Source: Proteiniphilum sp. UBA4084 (lineage in GTDB: Bacteria > Bacteroidota > Bacteroidia > Bacteroidales > Dysgonomonadaceae). Taken from it: DNA of 15,464 nucleotides. The notes under the pieces were generated by a model that saw nothing but the letters and a program-made list of their open reading frames with translations, did no database searches and was not told where the DNA came from. This document shows, one piece after another, positions 7,182-14,040 of this stretch. The DNA is taken from contig DFYK01000079.1 of assembly GCA_002383605.1 (NCBI GenBank), positions 13,318 to 28,781 on the forward strand, read 5' to 3'. The position numbers and the translations under genes are program-made. Each line of letters begins with the position of its first letter. Position 1 is the first letter of the stretch.

Positions 7182-8177
7182 TCAATTGCGGCTCACTTTG
7201 ATCAGCAAGACGCCCACTACCGTCCAGAAGATTTCCCGGATGCGCTTGCACAGACTCACAAACACTGCAAAAGAGAGGGGTAACGACAATATTCCATAGG
7301 CCATCATCATCCCTCCCTCGCGTGAACCCATCTGCATTGGCATAAAAAACAGCAGATTTCCGATAAGTGACTGTATGGATTCAATCAGTACGCTTTTTCC
7401 GAATGAAATCGGCCAACCAATTGCCTGCATCATCAACAGAACTTCCACACAGATTAAAAAACGGGAAAACAGCTCCAACAAGAGGGAAACTATAAAATCC
7501 TTTTTCCGGTTCCGGTACAAGTCGGCAATCAGATAATCCATCTGATCAATCTTTTCCTGGTTTTGCAGCCGGTAAGCCCTGATCCTCTTTCCTACGAAAG
7601 GTAGCCTGCTGCACAGTATCAAAGCCCTGTCTACTCCTCCACGCGTATAAATACGATAAGCCCAGAGAAGCAACAGGAAAGAAGTGGCGCTGGAGAAAAT
7701 CATTCCCAGTTCAATCGTATCGGAAAGAACCGGTACCAGAAAAAGCAGCAACGGAATAGAAACCATCCAAAAGATAAAATGGGAGACAAAATGCATCATG
7801 GTGGCCAGCAGGACGGAAGAGGTAGCCTTCTGGATACCCAGTGTGGGTTGCAGTTCGATGATCTTATAGGGTTCTCCACCCATCAGTCCGAATGGGGTAA
7901 TATAATTGATGGCAAAGCCACTGATTATCAGTTTTAAAAGCCTAAAAAAACCCACATTTTTCGCTTCCGGGCTTCCATCCTGAATGATAAGATTACAGGA
8001 GATTGTATTCAGGAGATAGACTATACCCCAAAGGCCGATGATGGGTACAAACCACCAGCCTGTTTCTCTGATATCGCGCCAGATGCTGTCGATACCAATT
8101 TTATAGATCATTATTCCCAGGGCAAGCAGCCCGAGAAGAAAGAATATATTTTGTGCGACCTTTGCTTTTTTTGCCAT
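7182..8177 (-). CDS. lysylphosphatidylglycerol synthase TM-region / UPF0104 flippase-like membrane protein
   Basis: An integral membrane protein of about eight helices resembling the flippase domain of MprF (LPG_synthase_TM family) without the aminoacyl-transferase domain. The family hallmark NYITPFGLMGGEPYK is present (about residues 91-105 from this start), and a second hallmark, MPMQMGSREGG, lies near the C-terminus. Family members are thought to flip lipids or glycolipids; the substrate here is unknown. I chose the ATG at 8177, which has GAGG about 10 bases upstream; an in-frame GTG at 8195 would add six residues. The gene starts 16 to 34 bases after the gcvT stop on the same strand, so it is probably co-transcribed with gcvT, with no obvious functional link. 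Confidence 0.8.
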   Translation of the reverse strand: MAKKAKVAQNIFFLLGLLALGIMIYKIGIDSIWRDIRETGWWFVPIIGLWGIVYLLNTISCNLIIQDGSPEAKNVGFFRLLKLIISGFAINYITPFGLMGGEPYKIIELQPTLGIQKATSSVLLATMMHFVSHFIFWMVSIPLLLFLVPVLSDTIELGMIFSSATSFLLLLWAYRIYTRGGVDRALILCSRLPFVGKRIRAYRLQNQEKIDQMDYLIADLYRNRKKDFIVSLLLELFSRFLICVEVLLMMQAIGWPISFGKSVLIESIQSLIGNLLFFMPMQMGSREGGMMMAYGILSLPLSFAVFVSLCKRIREIFWTVVGVLLIKVSRN

Positions 8178-8211
8178 ATCGGGCAGCCTCTTCACATGTG
8201 TTACTGGAATA

Positions 8212-9297
8212 TTACTTCCTGAAAGGCGGTTTCACGACCTGCGCTTTCAGATTTTTGTTGCGTATCCGGATGTAGATATCGGTTTCTGTTTTTGCATATT
8301 CCGGTTTCACGTATCCCATACCGATGCCACTCTTCAGTACCGGCGAGATGGTGCCCGACGTAACCTGGCCAATCTCCTCACCGGCAGCATTCAGAATGTC
8401 ATAGCCATGACGAGGAATTCCTTTCTCCAGCAGCTCAAAACAACATAATTTGCGGGATACCCCTTCGGCCTTCTCCCTTTCCAGTACTTCCCTGCCGACG
8501 AAAGGTTTGTTTTCTGCGAACTTGGTAATCCATCCCAAACCAGCCTGTAATGGGGATGTAGTATCGTCCAGGTCGTTCCCGTAAAGGCAGAAGCCCATCT
8601 CCAGGCGCAGCGTGTCGCGTGCACCCAGACCAATGGGTTTCAAGCCGTATGCTGCACCGGTTTCAAAGAGGGCATCCCAAATTTTGCGACCCTGTTCAGG
8701 ATAAAAATAGAGTTCAAAGCCGCCAGCACCGGTATAACCCGTGTTGGAGATAATCACATTCTCCACACCGGCAAAGGAGCCTGTAGTAAATGCATAATAA
8801 GGAATGGTGGAGAGATCGACCGGCGTCATTTTTTGCAGCAATTCCGTTGCCTTTGGCCCCTGTACTGCCAGTTGCGCCATCCAACCGGAAGCATTCTCCA
8901 GTCCGGCTCCCATGGTGTTGTGCTGCAGGCACCAGTTCCAATCCTTTTCTATGTTGGCTGCATTCACGACTAGGAGATATTTATCCGGCTCAAACTGATA
9001 GACAATAAAATCATCCACAATGCCTCCCTGCTCATTCACAAAACAGCTGTACTGCGCTTTTCCCGGCTGCAGTTTGGAAGCATCGTTGCTGCACACCCTT
9101 TGCAAAAACTCCAGCGCTTTGGGTCCCTTGACCCAAAACTCACCCATATGAGACACATCAAACACCCCCACGCCATTCACCACGGTGAGGTGTTCATCAA
9201 TGATGCCGGAATATTCAACGGGCATGTTGTATCCGGCAAATTCGTGCATTTTGGCTCCAAGAGCAATGTGCAAATCGGTAAACGGGGTCTGTTTCAT
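8212..9297 (-). CDS. gcvT: glycine cleavage system aminomethyltransferase (T-protein)
   Basis: GcvT (361 aa) takes the aminomethyl group from lipoylated H-protein and yields methylene-THF and ammonia. Visible features are the start KQTPFTDLHIALGAKMHEFAG, FDVSHMGEF (46-54), the catalytic-region GGIVDDF with Asp95/Asp96 (the family's essential Asp), NTGYTGAGGFELYF in the middle, and the C-terminal KSGIGMGYV. The length is normal. No gcvH or gcvP is present here, so the other parts of the system must be elsewhere. The start is the ATG at 9297, preceded on its strand by an A-tract and heptamer repeats. pepT lies 173 bases upstream on the same strand. I found no clear TAnnTTTG promoter between them, so read-through from pepT is plausible. 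Confidence 0.96.
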   Translation of the reverse strand: MKQTPFTDLHIALGAKMHEFAGYNMPVEYSGIIDEHLTVVNGVGVFDVSHMGEFWVKGPKALEFLQRVCSNDASKLQPGKAQYSCFVNEQGGIVDDFIVYQFEPDKYLLVVNAANIEKDWNWCLQHNTMGAGLENASGWMAQLAVQGPKATELLQKMTPVDLSTIPYYAFTTGSFAGVENVIISNTGYTGAGGFELYFYPEQGRKIWDALFETGAAYGLKPIGLGARDTLRLEMGFCLYGNDLDDTTSPLQAGLGWITKFAENKPFVGREVLEREKAEGVSRKLCCFELLEKGIPRHGYDILNAAGEEIGQVTSGTISPVLKSGIGMGYVKPEYAKTETDIYIRIRNKNLKAQVVKPPFRK

Positions 9298-9307
9298 ATT
9301 TTTTTAA

Positions 9308-9365
9308 GCTATCAGCAGTCAGCTTTTTAGCGATCAGGAATCAGCTATCAGCTGTCAGTTTTTTT
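9308..9365 (-). repeat. heptamer repeat blocks next to the gcvT start
   Basis: Read on the minus strand, towards gcvT, units of the form CTGAnnG occur in two runs: four units at 9357-9330, closing with CTAAAAA, then two more, ending in GCTGATAGCTTAAAAAAAA just before the gcvT ATG. Plus-strand units in register are 9308, 9315, 9330, 9337, 9344 and 9351, with one spacer, and a T-run at 9359-9365 borders the outer edge. Confidence 0.75.
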
Positions 9366-9401
9366 AGTATAATATTATTTATTTCAGCGGTTTGTATTTT
9401 A

Positions 9402-9437
9402 GCTGTCAGCGTTCAGCTATCAGATATCAGTTTTTTT
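9402..9437 (-). repeat. third heptamer block, downstream of pepT
   Basis: Four 7-bp units (plus strand GCTGTCA, GCGTTCA, GCTATCA, GATATCA at 9402-9429) are flanked by a T-run at 9431-9437 on one side and by TTTTA on the other. On the minus strand it has the same structure as the other blocks: A-run, CTGAnnG units, CTAAAA. The segment between blocks (9366-9401) is AT-rich and contains CAGCGGTTTG (9385-9394), also seen at 9459 onwards; I see no gene in it. Confidence 0.7.
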
Positions 9438-9470
9438 CGGAGCAAACATTACACCGACAGCGGTTTAGAG

Positions 9471-10709
9471 TTAGTTTTTGGGAGAAGCACTATTATTCGC
9501 CACAAGCTCGGCGATTTTCACAATTACTTCCGATGCCTTCTCCAGTGACGGAACGGGAAGGAATTCGTATCTGCCGTGAAAATTCATGCCGCCCGCAAAG
9601 ATGTTGGGACAGGGTAATCCCATAAACGAGAGACGGGCTCCATCGGTACCTCCCCGGATTGGTCTGATGTGGGGTTTCACACCCACCTCCTCCATGGCAC
9701 GGGAAGCATAGTCGATTACATGCATCGCAGGCTCCACCTTCTCACGCATATTGTAATACTGATCCTTCAGTTCCAGCTTCAGACGATTGCCGTACTTTTC
9801 ATTCAACGTCTCCACGGAATTTACCATCAGATGCTTCCGTTCTTCGAACTTTTCCCTGTCGTGGTCACGGACGATGAAAGAAAGCTTTGCTTCATCTACA
9901 GTACCGTTCAGTGAAATCAGATGAAAAAACCCTTCATACCCTTCCGTCGTTTCAGGTCGCTCCCTTTCGGGCAGCAAGGCAATCAATTCATTGGCCACAT
10001 GCAGGGCGTTAATCATCTTATCTTTTGCATACCCCGGATGTACATTGCGGCCCTGTATTTCAATCTTTGCAGAAGCCGCGTTGAAGTTTTCGTACTCCAG
10101 CTCACCCACCTCACTGCCATCCATGGTGTATGCCCAGGCAGCGCCGAATTTAGCCACATCAAATTTGTCGGCACCACGTCCGATTTCTTCATCCGGCGTA
10201 AATCCTATCCTTATCTTGCCGTGTTCTATTTCGGGATGATCCAGCAGATATTGCATGGCAGTCATTATTTCCGCTATTCCCGCTTTATCGTCGGCCCCCA
10301 GTAATGTGGTTCCATCGGTCACAATAATATCCTCTCCCACATGATGGAGCAACTCCGGGAAATCAGCGGGCGACATGATTATCTTTTTTGCTTCGTTCAA
10401 CAGGATATCTTTTCCGTCGTAATTTTTTACAATCCGCGGGTTCACGTTCTCCCCACTCATATCGGGACTGGTATCAAAGTGCGCGATAAAGCCGATGACC
10501 GGAATATTTTTCGGGGTATTGGCAGGAAGGGTGGCCATCAGGTAACAATTGTTATCGAGGCTCACGTCGCTTAGGCCCATCTCCACTGCTTCCTGCTCAA
10601 CCTCTTTGGCCAGATTGAACTGTCGTTGAGTGCTGGGCGTCTGTGTGCTGTTTTCGTCTGATTGTGTATCGATACGTGCATATTTGATAAATCGATCTAC
10701 GATATCCAT
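9471..10709 (-). CDS. pepT: peptidase T (tripeptide aminopeptidase, M20 family)
   Basis: PepT (412 aa, normal length) is a cytosolic di-zinc aminopeptidase that removes the N-terminal residue from tripeptides. The M20 metal site is complete: His77 in AHFDTS, Asp140 in LLGADDKAG, Glu174/Glu175 in TPDEEIG (base and ligand), Asp197 in TMDG, and His378 in MNFHGRYEF. The lid domain carries NVHPGYAKDKMINA (from about 222). A TAnnTTTG box lies 55 bases before the ATG. The gene is transcribed divergently from the SRP RNA gene and heads a same-strand series with gcvT and the flippase-like gene. In a peptide-fermenting Bacteroidales a role in using peptides is plausible, but that is inference. Confidence 0.96.
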   Translation of the reverse strand: MDIVDRFIKYARIDTQSDENSTQTPSTQRQFNLAKEVEQEAVEMGLSDVSLDNNCYLMATLPANTPKNIPVIGFIAHFDTSPDMSGENVNPRIVKNYDGKDILLNEAKKIIMSPADFPELLHHVGEDIIVTDGTTLLGADDKAGIAEIMTAMQYLLDHPEIEHGKIRIGFTPDEEIGRGADKFDVAKFGAAWAYTMDGSEVGELEYENFNAASAKIEIQGRNVHPGYAKDKMINALHVANELIALLPERERPETTEGYEGFFHLISLNGTVDEAKLSFIVRDHDREKFEERKHLMVNSVETLNEKYGNRLKLELKDQYYNMREKVEPAMHVIDYASRAMEEVGVKPHIRPIRGGTDGARLSFMGLPCPNIFAGGMNFHGRYEFLPVPSLEKASEVIVKIAELVANNSASPKN

Positions 10710-10763
10710 GATGGTTTGCTATTTGGGTTGGATTTTTTTTGCGATTAAGCGATTATACCTATG

Positions 10764-10771
10764 CAAAGATA
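10764..10771 (-). promoter_or_regulatory. putative -7 box of the pepT promoter
   Basis: On the minus strand this reads TATCTTTG, an exact TAnnTTTG. A clear TTTG at -33 is not visible; the region is T-rich on this strand. The expected start near 10757 would give a leader of about 48 nt. Confidence 0.5.
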
Positions 10772-10809
10772 GACAAAATGGCGTGAATAGAAAAAATCAA
10801 TTTCACCAT

Positions 10810-10840
10810 TTTGTAAGAAGAAATATTTATTGTACTTTTG
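10810..10840 (+). promoter_or_regulatory. Bacteroidetes-type promoter of the SRP RNA gene
   Basis: TTTG at 10810-10813, then 19 bases, then TACTTTTG at 10833-10840: both boxes and the spacing fit the Bacteroidetes consensus. The SRP RNA begins just after it. It is the best promoter match in the window, as expected for a stable RNA. Confidence 0.8.
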
Positions 10841-10841
10841 T

Positions 10842-10943
10842 GGCTGGGTAAGTCCTATACGGCCAGCTCCCATTGAATCCCCCAGGTCTTGACCGAAGCA
10901 AGGGTATTTGGTTGTAGCGGCGCGATATAGTAAGCTTACCCAC
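10842..10943 (+). ncRNA. ffs: signal recognition particle RNA (small bacterial, 4.5S type)
   Basis: A roughly 100-nt RNA with the SRP core. CAGGTC (10883-10888) and GAAGCA (10895-10900) are the two strands of the conserved symmetric loop bound by the Ffh M domain, separated by six bases, as in E. coli. TTGTAGCGG at 10912-10920 matches the conserved GUAGC segment on the 3' side. The ends pair: GGGTAAG (10846-10852) with CTTACCC (10935-10941), extended by CTATA (10855-10859) with TATAG (10926-10930). It has a strong promoter just upstream and a T-run just downstream. The apical bases TTGACC differ from the usual GGAA tetraloop closed by C-G. The exact ends are estimates. Confidence 0.9.
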
Positions 10944-10950
10944 TTTTTTT
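10935..10950 (+). terminator. likely terminator of the SRP RNA
   Basis: The 3' strand of the terminal helix (CTTACCCA) is followed by seven T at 10944-10950, so the RNA's own end helix may serve as the terminator stem. Confidence 0.5.
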
Positions 10951-10957
10951 GACATAA

Positions 10958-10996
10958 CGAACCCCTTCGGCCTACGGCGACAGAAGGGGTTTCGTC
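10958..10996. terminator. hairpin between the SRP RNA and the DoxX gene
   Basis: ACGAACCCCTTC and GAAGGGGTTTCGT form a stem of 11 to 12 bp with a one-base bulge and a loop of about 14 nt, between two convergent genes. T-runs are missing on both sides, so it is a possible two-way barrier or a stable RNA end, not a classical terminator. A smaller stem, AAGGAC (11001-11006) with GTCCTT (11020-11025), follows. Confidence 0.5.
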
Positions 10997-11043
10997 ATTT
11001 AAGGACGCTGATCGCGTTTGTCCTTGTTGTTCATTCAGGGGAA

Positions 11044-11460
11044 TTAAGCAATTTTCGGAAACAGTTTTGCGTCCAGGGAGTATTTACCGGCGCCAATCAG
11101 GATGGATGCGGCAAAAACGATCAACAGATCCATTGCATGACCGAAAATCATAAAATTGTCTCCAGCCAACACATGGGTGAGCAGTGCCACCGTCATGTTT
11201 CCGGCAAGCAGCAGGGCGGCGGGACGGAAAAATAATCCCAGCGCAAACAACAGGCCTCCGACAGATTCTACAAATGCAGCAAGGAAGCCCCAGAAAGCGG
11301 GAGCAAAATCAATTCCGAAATTCGACATGGTACCTCCGATCATTGTCCATGTCTCTGCACCGCCTGTTATCTTGGGATAACCATGTAAAAAGATGGAAAT
11401 ACCGATCCCTACTCTTAAAATAAGCCATCCCGCTTGCAATAAATTGTTCTTTTGTTTCAT
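11044..11460 (-). CDS. DoxX family membrane protein
   Basis: A small (138 aa) inner-membrane protein with four hydrophobic helices: about 8-26, 50-75, 79-98 and 105-128 counted from the chosen start. The DoxX-family pattern is visible: LRVGIGISIFLHGYPK near the N-terminus, FVESVGGLLFALGLFFRPAAL in the middle, and the HAMD loop in the third part. The family is linked to quinone/thiol redox chemistry in some organisms, but the role of this member is unknown. I start at the ATG at 11460 (MKQKNN); a TTG at 11487 would add nine polar residues and is less likely. It is transcribed alone, convergent with the SRP RNA and divergent from the sulfatase-maturating enzyme. Confidence 0.85.
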   Translation of the reverse strand: MKQKNNLLQAGWLILRVGIGISIFLHGYPKITGGAETWTMIGGTMSNFGIDFAPAFWGFLAAFVESVGGLLFALGLFFRPAALLLAGNMTVALLTHVLAGDNFMIFGHAMDLLIVFAASILIGAGKYSLDAKLFPKIA

Positions 11461-11584
11461 ACGAATATTATTAATTTTATTATACAAAGCCCTGTTTACC
11501 GGGGTCCTGCGCTCTCAGAAATTGAAAATCATTAAAATGAATGCTAAACTTTATGTAATAAACCACAAATCGGTATGATTTGTT

Positions 11585-11592
11585 TATTTTTG
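11585..11592 (+). promoter_or_regulatory. putative -7 box for the radical SAM gene
   Basis: TATTTTTG is an exact TAnnTTTG, 19 bases before the ATG at 11612. A good TTTG at -33 is not seen. Confidence 0.4.
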
Positions 11593-11611
11593 CAACATAA
11601 ATAATATCGAT

Positions 11612-12841
11612 ATGTCAACATATGCTCCTTTTGCCAAACCGATGTACGTGATGCTGAAGCCGGTAGGATCGAAGTGCAATCTCGATTGCGATTATTGTTA
11701 CTACCTGGAAAAATCGGGTCTTTATCCGGACAAGCAACCGGTAATGAGCGAAGAACTGCTGGAACGCTTCATTCAACAATATATTGAATCTCAAACCCAA
11801 CCACAGGTGATGTTCACCTGGCATGGAGGTGAAACGCTGATGCGGCCGCTATCCTTCTACAGGAAAGCGGTTGAGTTGCAGAAAAAACATGCACGCGGGC
11901 GACAAATAGACAACTCCATCCAGACAAACGGCACGTTGCTCAACGACGACTGGTGTAAATTCTTCAAAGAGAATAACTTTCTCGTGGGTATTTCCATTGA
12001 CGGGCCACAGGAATTTCACGATGAATACCGACGCGACAAGATGGGCCGTCCCTCTTTTCGCCGGGTGATGAAGGGGATTGAGTTGCTGAAAAAACATGGT
12101 GTGGAGTTCAACTGCATGGCAGTGGTGAACGACTACAATGTGGATTACCCGCTGGAGTTTTATCGCTTCTTTAAAGAAATCGGATGCCAGTATGTCCAGT
12201 TCACTCCCATTGTGGAGCGACTACGAAAAAATAAATCATCGTTAAAACTGGCCACGGCAAAGGAGGAGGATCACGAAGCTGAGCTTGCGCCATTCACCGT
12301 ACCGGCAGAAAAATGGGGAAAGTTTCTGTGTGCTGTTTTCGACGAATGGATCAAAGAAGATGTGGGTAAGATGTTTATACAGATATTCGACTCCACGCTG
12401 GCCAACTGGGTGGGAGAACAGCCGGGTGTCTGCACCATGGCTAAAACCTGCGGCCATGCTGGGGTAATGGAATTTAACGGTGATGTCTACTCCTGCGATC
12501 ATTTTGTTTTTCCCGAATATCGTCTTGGGAATATTTACAGCAAAACACTCACCTCGATGATGTATTCAGAGGAACAGATGACATTCGGTAATGATAAGTT
12601 TGATAAATTGCCGCAACAATGCCGCGAATGCGATGTACTGTTTGCCTGCTATGGTGAATGCCCCAAAAACAGGTTTATCAAAGACAAGTATGGTAATAAA
12701 GGATTAAATTATCTTTGCAAGGGATATTACCGGTTCTTTCATCATGTTGCCCCTTATATGGATTTCATGAAACAGGAGCTGATGGCCCGTCGTCCACCTG
12801 CCAACGTGATGACGTGGGTAAGGCAGGGAAACCCGAAATAA
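11612..12841 (+). CDS. chuR: anaerobic sulfatase-maturating enzyme (radical SAM, SPASM domain)
   Basis: This 409-aa protein matches anSME/ChuR, which oxidises a Ser or Cys in sulfatases to the catalytic formylglycine without oxygen. The radical SAM cluster motif is C22-x3-C26-x2-C29 (CNLDCDYC), followed by the SAM-binding GGE (72-74). The SPASM domain has eight cysteines for two extra 4Fe-4S clusters: 274, 280, 295, 337, 340, 346, 350 and 369. Asp296 in SCDHF corresponds to the proposed base Asp277 of the Clostridium perfringens enzyme. The length fits the Bacteroides thetaiotaomicron protein (about 414 aa). No sulfatase gene lies in the window, so its substrates are encoded elsewhere. It has its own promoter and terminator, so it is a single-gene unit. 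Confidence 0.93.
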   Translation: MSTYAPFAKPMYVMLKPVGSKCNLDCDYCYYLEKSGLYPDKQPVMSEELLERFIQQYIESQTQPQVMFTWHGGETLMRPLSFYRKAVELQKKHARGRQIDNSIQTNGTLLNDDWCKFFKENNFLVGISIDGPQEFHDEYRRDKMGRPSFRRVMKGIELLKKHGVEFNCMAVVNDYNVDYPLEFYRFFKEIGCQYVQFTPIVERLRKNKSSLKLATAKEEDHEAELAPFTVPAEKWGKFLCAVFDEWIKEDVGKMFIQIFDSTLANWVGEQPGVCTMAKTCGHAGVMEFNGDVYSCDHFVFPEYRLGNIYSKTLTSMMYSEEQMTFGNDKFDKLPQQCRECDVLFACYGECPKNRFIKDKYGNKGLNYLCKGYYRFFHHVAPYMDFMKQELMARRPPANVMTWVRQGNPK

Positions 12842-12849
12842 AATCAATA

Positions 12850-12884
12850 AAAAAACCGGAACCATAAAGGCTCCGGTTTTTTAT
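12850..12884. terminator. strong bidirectional terminator
   Basis: AAAAAACCGGAACC (12850-12863) pairs with GGCTCCGGTTTTTT (12869-12882) over 14 bp with one A-C mismatch and a 5-nt loop. A-runs and T-runs flank both sides, so it can stop transcription of the radical SAM gene (+) and of the Exb cluster (-), which ends at 12910. Confidence 0.9.
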
Positions 12885-12909
12885 TTGATTAAAAAAGCTT
12901 TTTTTCAAA

Positions 12910-13368
12910 TCAATTTCCCCCTTGGCGGGCAGAATAACTGATTTTGAGTGCATAAGCTTGTCTTAAAGCCTGCTTTACATCGGTAATGTATTGCATTCTG
13001 GTTTCTTCGTCTGCTTTGATGGAAACGGTCATCAGCGGCTGGTCGGCCTCATTCATACTGGCCTTTTCCTGGGCGATATAATCCTGGATTTCTGATACCT
13101 GTGCAAATCGATCATTTAATTGCATCTGTGTTCCCGTACCCAATCGGGTATCCATGGGAGCACCGATGTTGATGTAGGTTACCAGAGACTTTTTCTCCAG
13201 CTTCTGTACTTCCGATGCTGTAGGCAGCTTCATTCTTACCATCAATGTTTCAGAACGCATGGTCGTGGTAACCATAAAGAAAAACAGGATAGCGAAAACG
13301 ATATCGGGCATAGAAGAGGAATTTAATGCAGGCATCTCTTTTTTACCGCTTTTATTAAATTTTCCCAT
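12910..13368 (-). CDS. exbD: ExbD/TolR family biopolymer transport protein (second copy)
   Basis: An ExbD/TolR-type protein (152 aa) with one N-terminal transmembrane helix and a periplasmic domain. The helix begins MPDIVFAILFFFMV and carries Asp22, the proton-path Asp of the family. The start region PALNSSSMPDI mirrors PALNASSMADI of the upstream copy, so the two are paralogues, but the periplasmic parts differ in length and sequence. It starts 2 bases after the stop of the other exbD, so translation is likely coupled. It is the last gene of the four-gene cluster and ends just before the terminator at 12850-12884. Confidence 0.88.
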   Translation of the reverse strand: MGKFNKSGKKEMPALNSSSMPDIVFAILFFFMVTTTMRSETLMVRMKLPTASEVQKLEKKSLVTYINIGAPMDTRLGTGTQMQLNDRFAQVSEIQDYIAQEKASMNEADQPLMTVSIKADEETRMQYITDVKQALRQAYALKISYSARQGGN

Positions 13369-13370
13369 AA

Positions 13371-14000
13371 CTATTGTCCTCCATAATTTTTTGGTTCGGC
13401 CTCTGAAATACGCTGTGGGAACAGGTTATTGATTTGCCCTTGCTGATCTTCCGTTAAATCTTCATACGAAGTATTGAAATATTTGCGGGAACCTTCCTCT
13501 CTCAGTTCATTGTATGCTCTTACCACTTCATTCTGTACAGCTATGTAAGCCTTGTAGCTGGTCGTGGCATCATTCTGGATGGATATCACATGTTGTGCGG
13601 TTACGGGAACCGTGCCGATGGGAGCTCCGAAATCTTCCTCAGACAGCTCGGGAAGAAGTGCGCTGTTCTGCGTATTGAGTACAAATTCCTTCACCACATC
13701 TTTTAATGCTACTTTACCACCGTCGCCACGCAGTTCAGCCTCATTTGCATATAATTGAGTTCCTTGCTGGTTTTGCACCAATGTTTCATTCTGAGCGTTG
13801 ACCAACACTACCAAGAGGTTCCTGCGCTGTACATCCACAGTAGTTTGTTCTTCGGTCTGTGGTGGTGGCGGAAGACGACGTGCAAGTCCTGAATCAACAT
13901 CCATGTTCGATACTAACAAGAAGAAGGTCAGCAACAGGAAAGAAATGTCGGCCATTGAACTGGCGTTAAGAGCCGGAACTTTTCTAATTGTTTTTGCCAT
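13371..14000 (-). CDS. exbD: ExbD/TolR family biopolymer transport protein (first copy, long form)
   Basis: ExbD-like protein of 209 aa, clearly longer than the usual 135-150. The transmembrane helix at about 16-33 contains Asp18 (ASSMADISFLLLTFFLL). A proline stretch LPPPPQTEEQ follows at about 43-52. The periplasmic domain then has a tail of about 50 residues rich in Glu, Gln and Asn (NTSYEDLTEDQQGQ). With ExbB and the second ExbD it should form a proton-driven inner-membrane motor; no TonB gene lies next to it. The gap to the upstream membrane-protein gene is 40 bases. Confidence 0.88.
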   Translation of the reverse strand: MAKTIRKVPALNASSMADISFLLLTFFLLVSNMDVDSGLARRLPPPPQTEEQTTVDVQRRNLLVVLVNAQNETLVQNQQGTQLYANEAELRGDGGKVALKDVVKEFVLNTQNSALLPELSEEDFGAPIGTVPVTAQHVISIQNDATTSYKAYIAVQNEVVRAYNELREEGSRKYFNTSYEDLTEDQQGQINNLFPQRISEAEPKNYGGQ

Positions 14001-14040
14001 AAAATAAACCTTTCTTTAATTTGATCTTTGATTAAGCCAA

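Noticed and set aside
9921..10304. Plus-strand open frames within pepT and gcvT
   Set aside because: They are antisense to clearly conserved enzymes and carry no family motif.
10842..10943. 6S RNA or a riboswitch instead of SRP RNA
   Set aside because: The CAGGTC and GAAGCA core with GTAGC on the 3' side is SRP-specific, and no coding gene follows on the plus strand for a riboswitch to control.
11004..11014. Single GCTGATCGC near the DoxX 3' end as another heptamer block
   Set aside because: Only one unit is present, without register repeats or a CTAAAA end; it fits chance.
11044..11487. Extended DoxX start at a TTG (11487)
   Set aside because: The extra residues are polar and AT-rich, and the ATG at 11460 gives a normal family N-terminus.
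12886..12912. Palindrome AAAAAAGCTTTTTTT with flanking TTTGATT and CAAATCAA
   Set aside because: It is a low-complexity AT inverted repeat beside an already strong terminator; it may help end the Exb transcript but shows nothing distinct.
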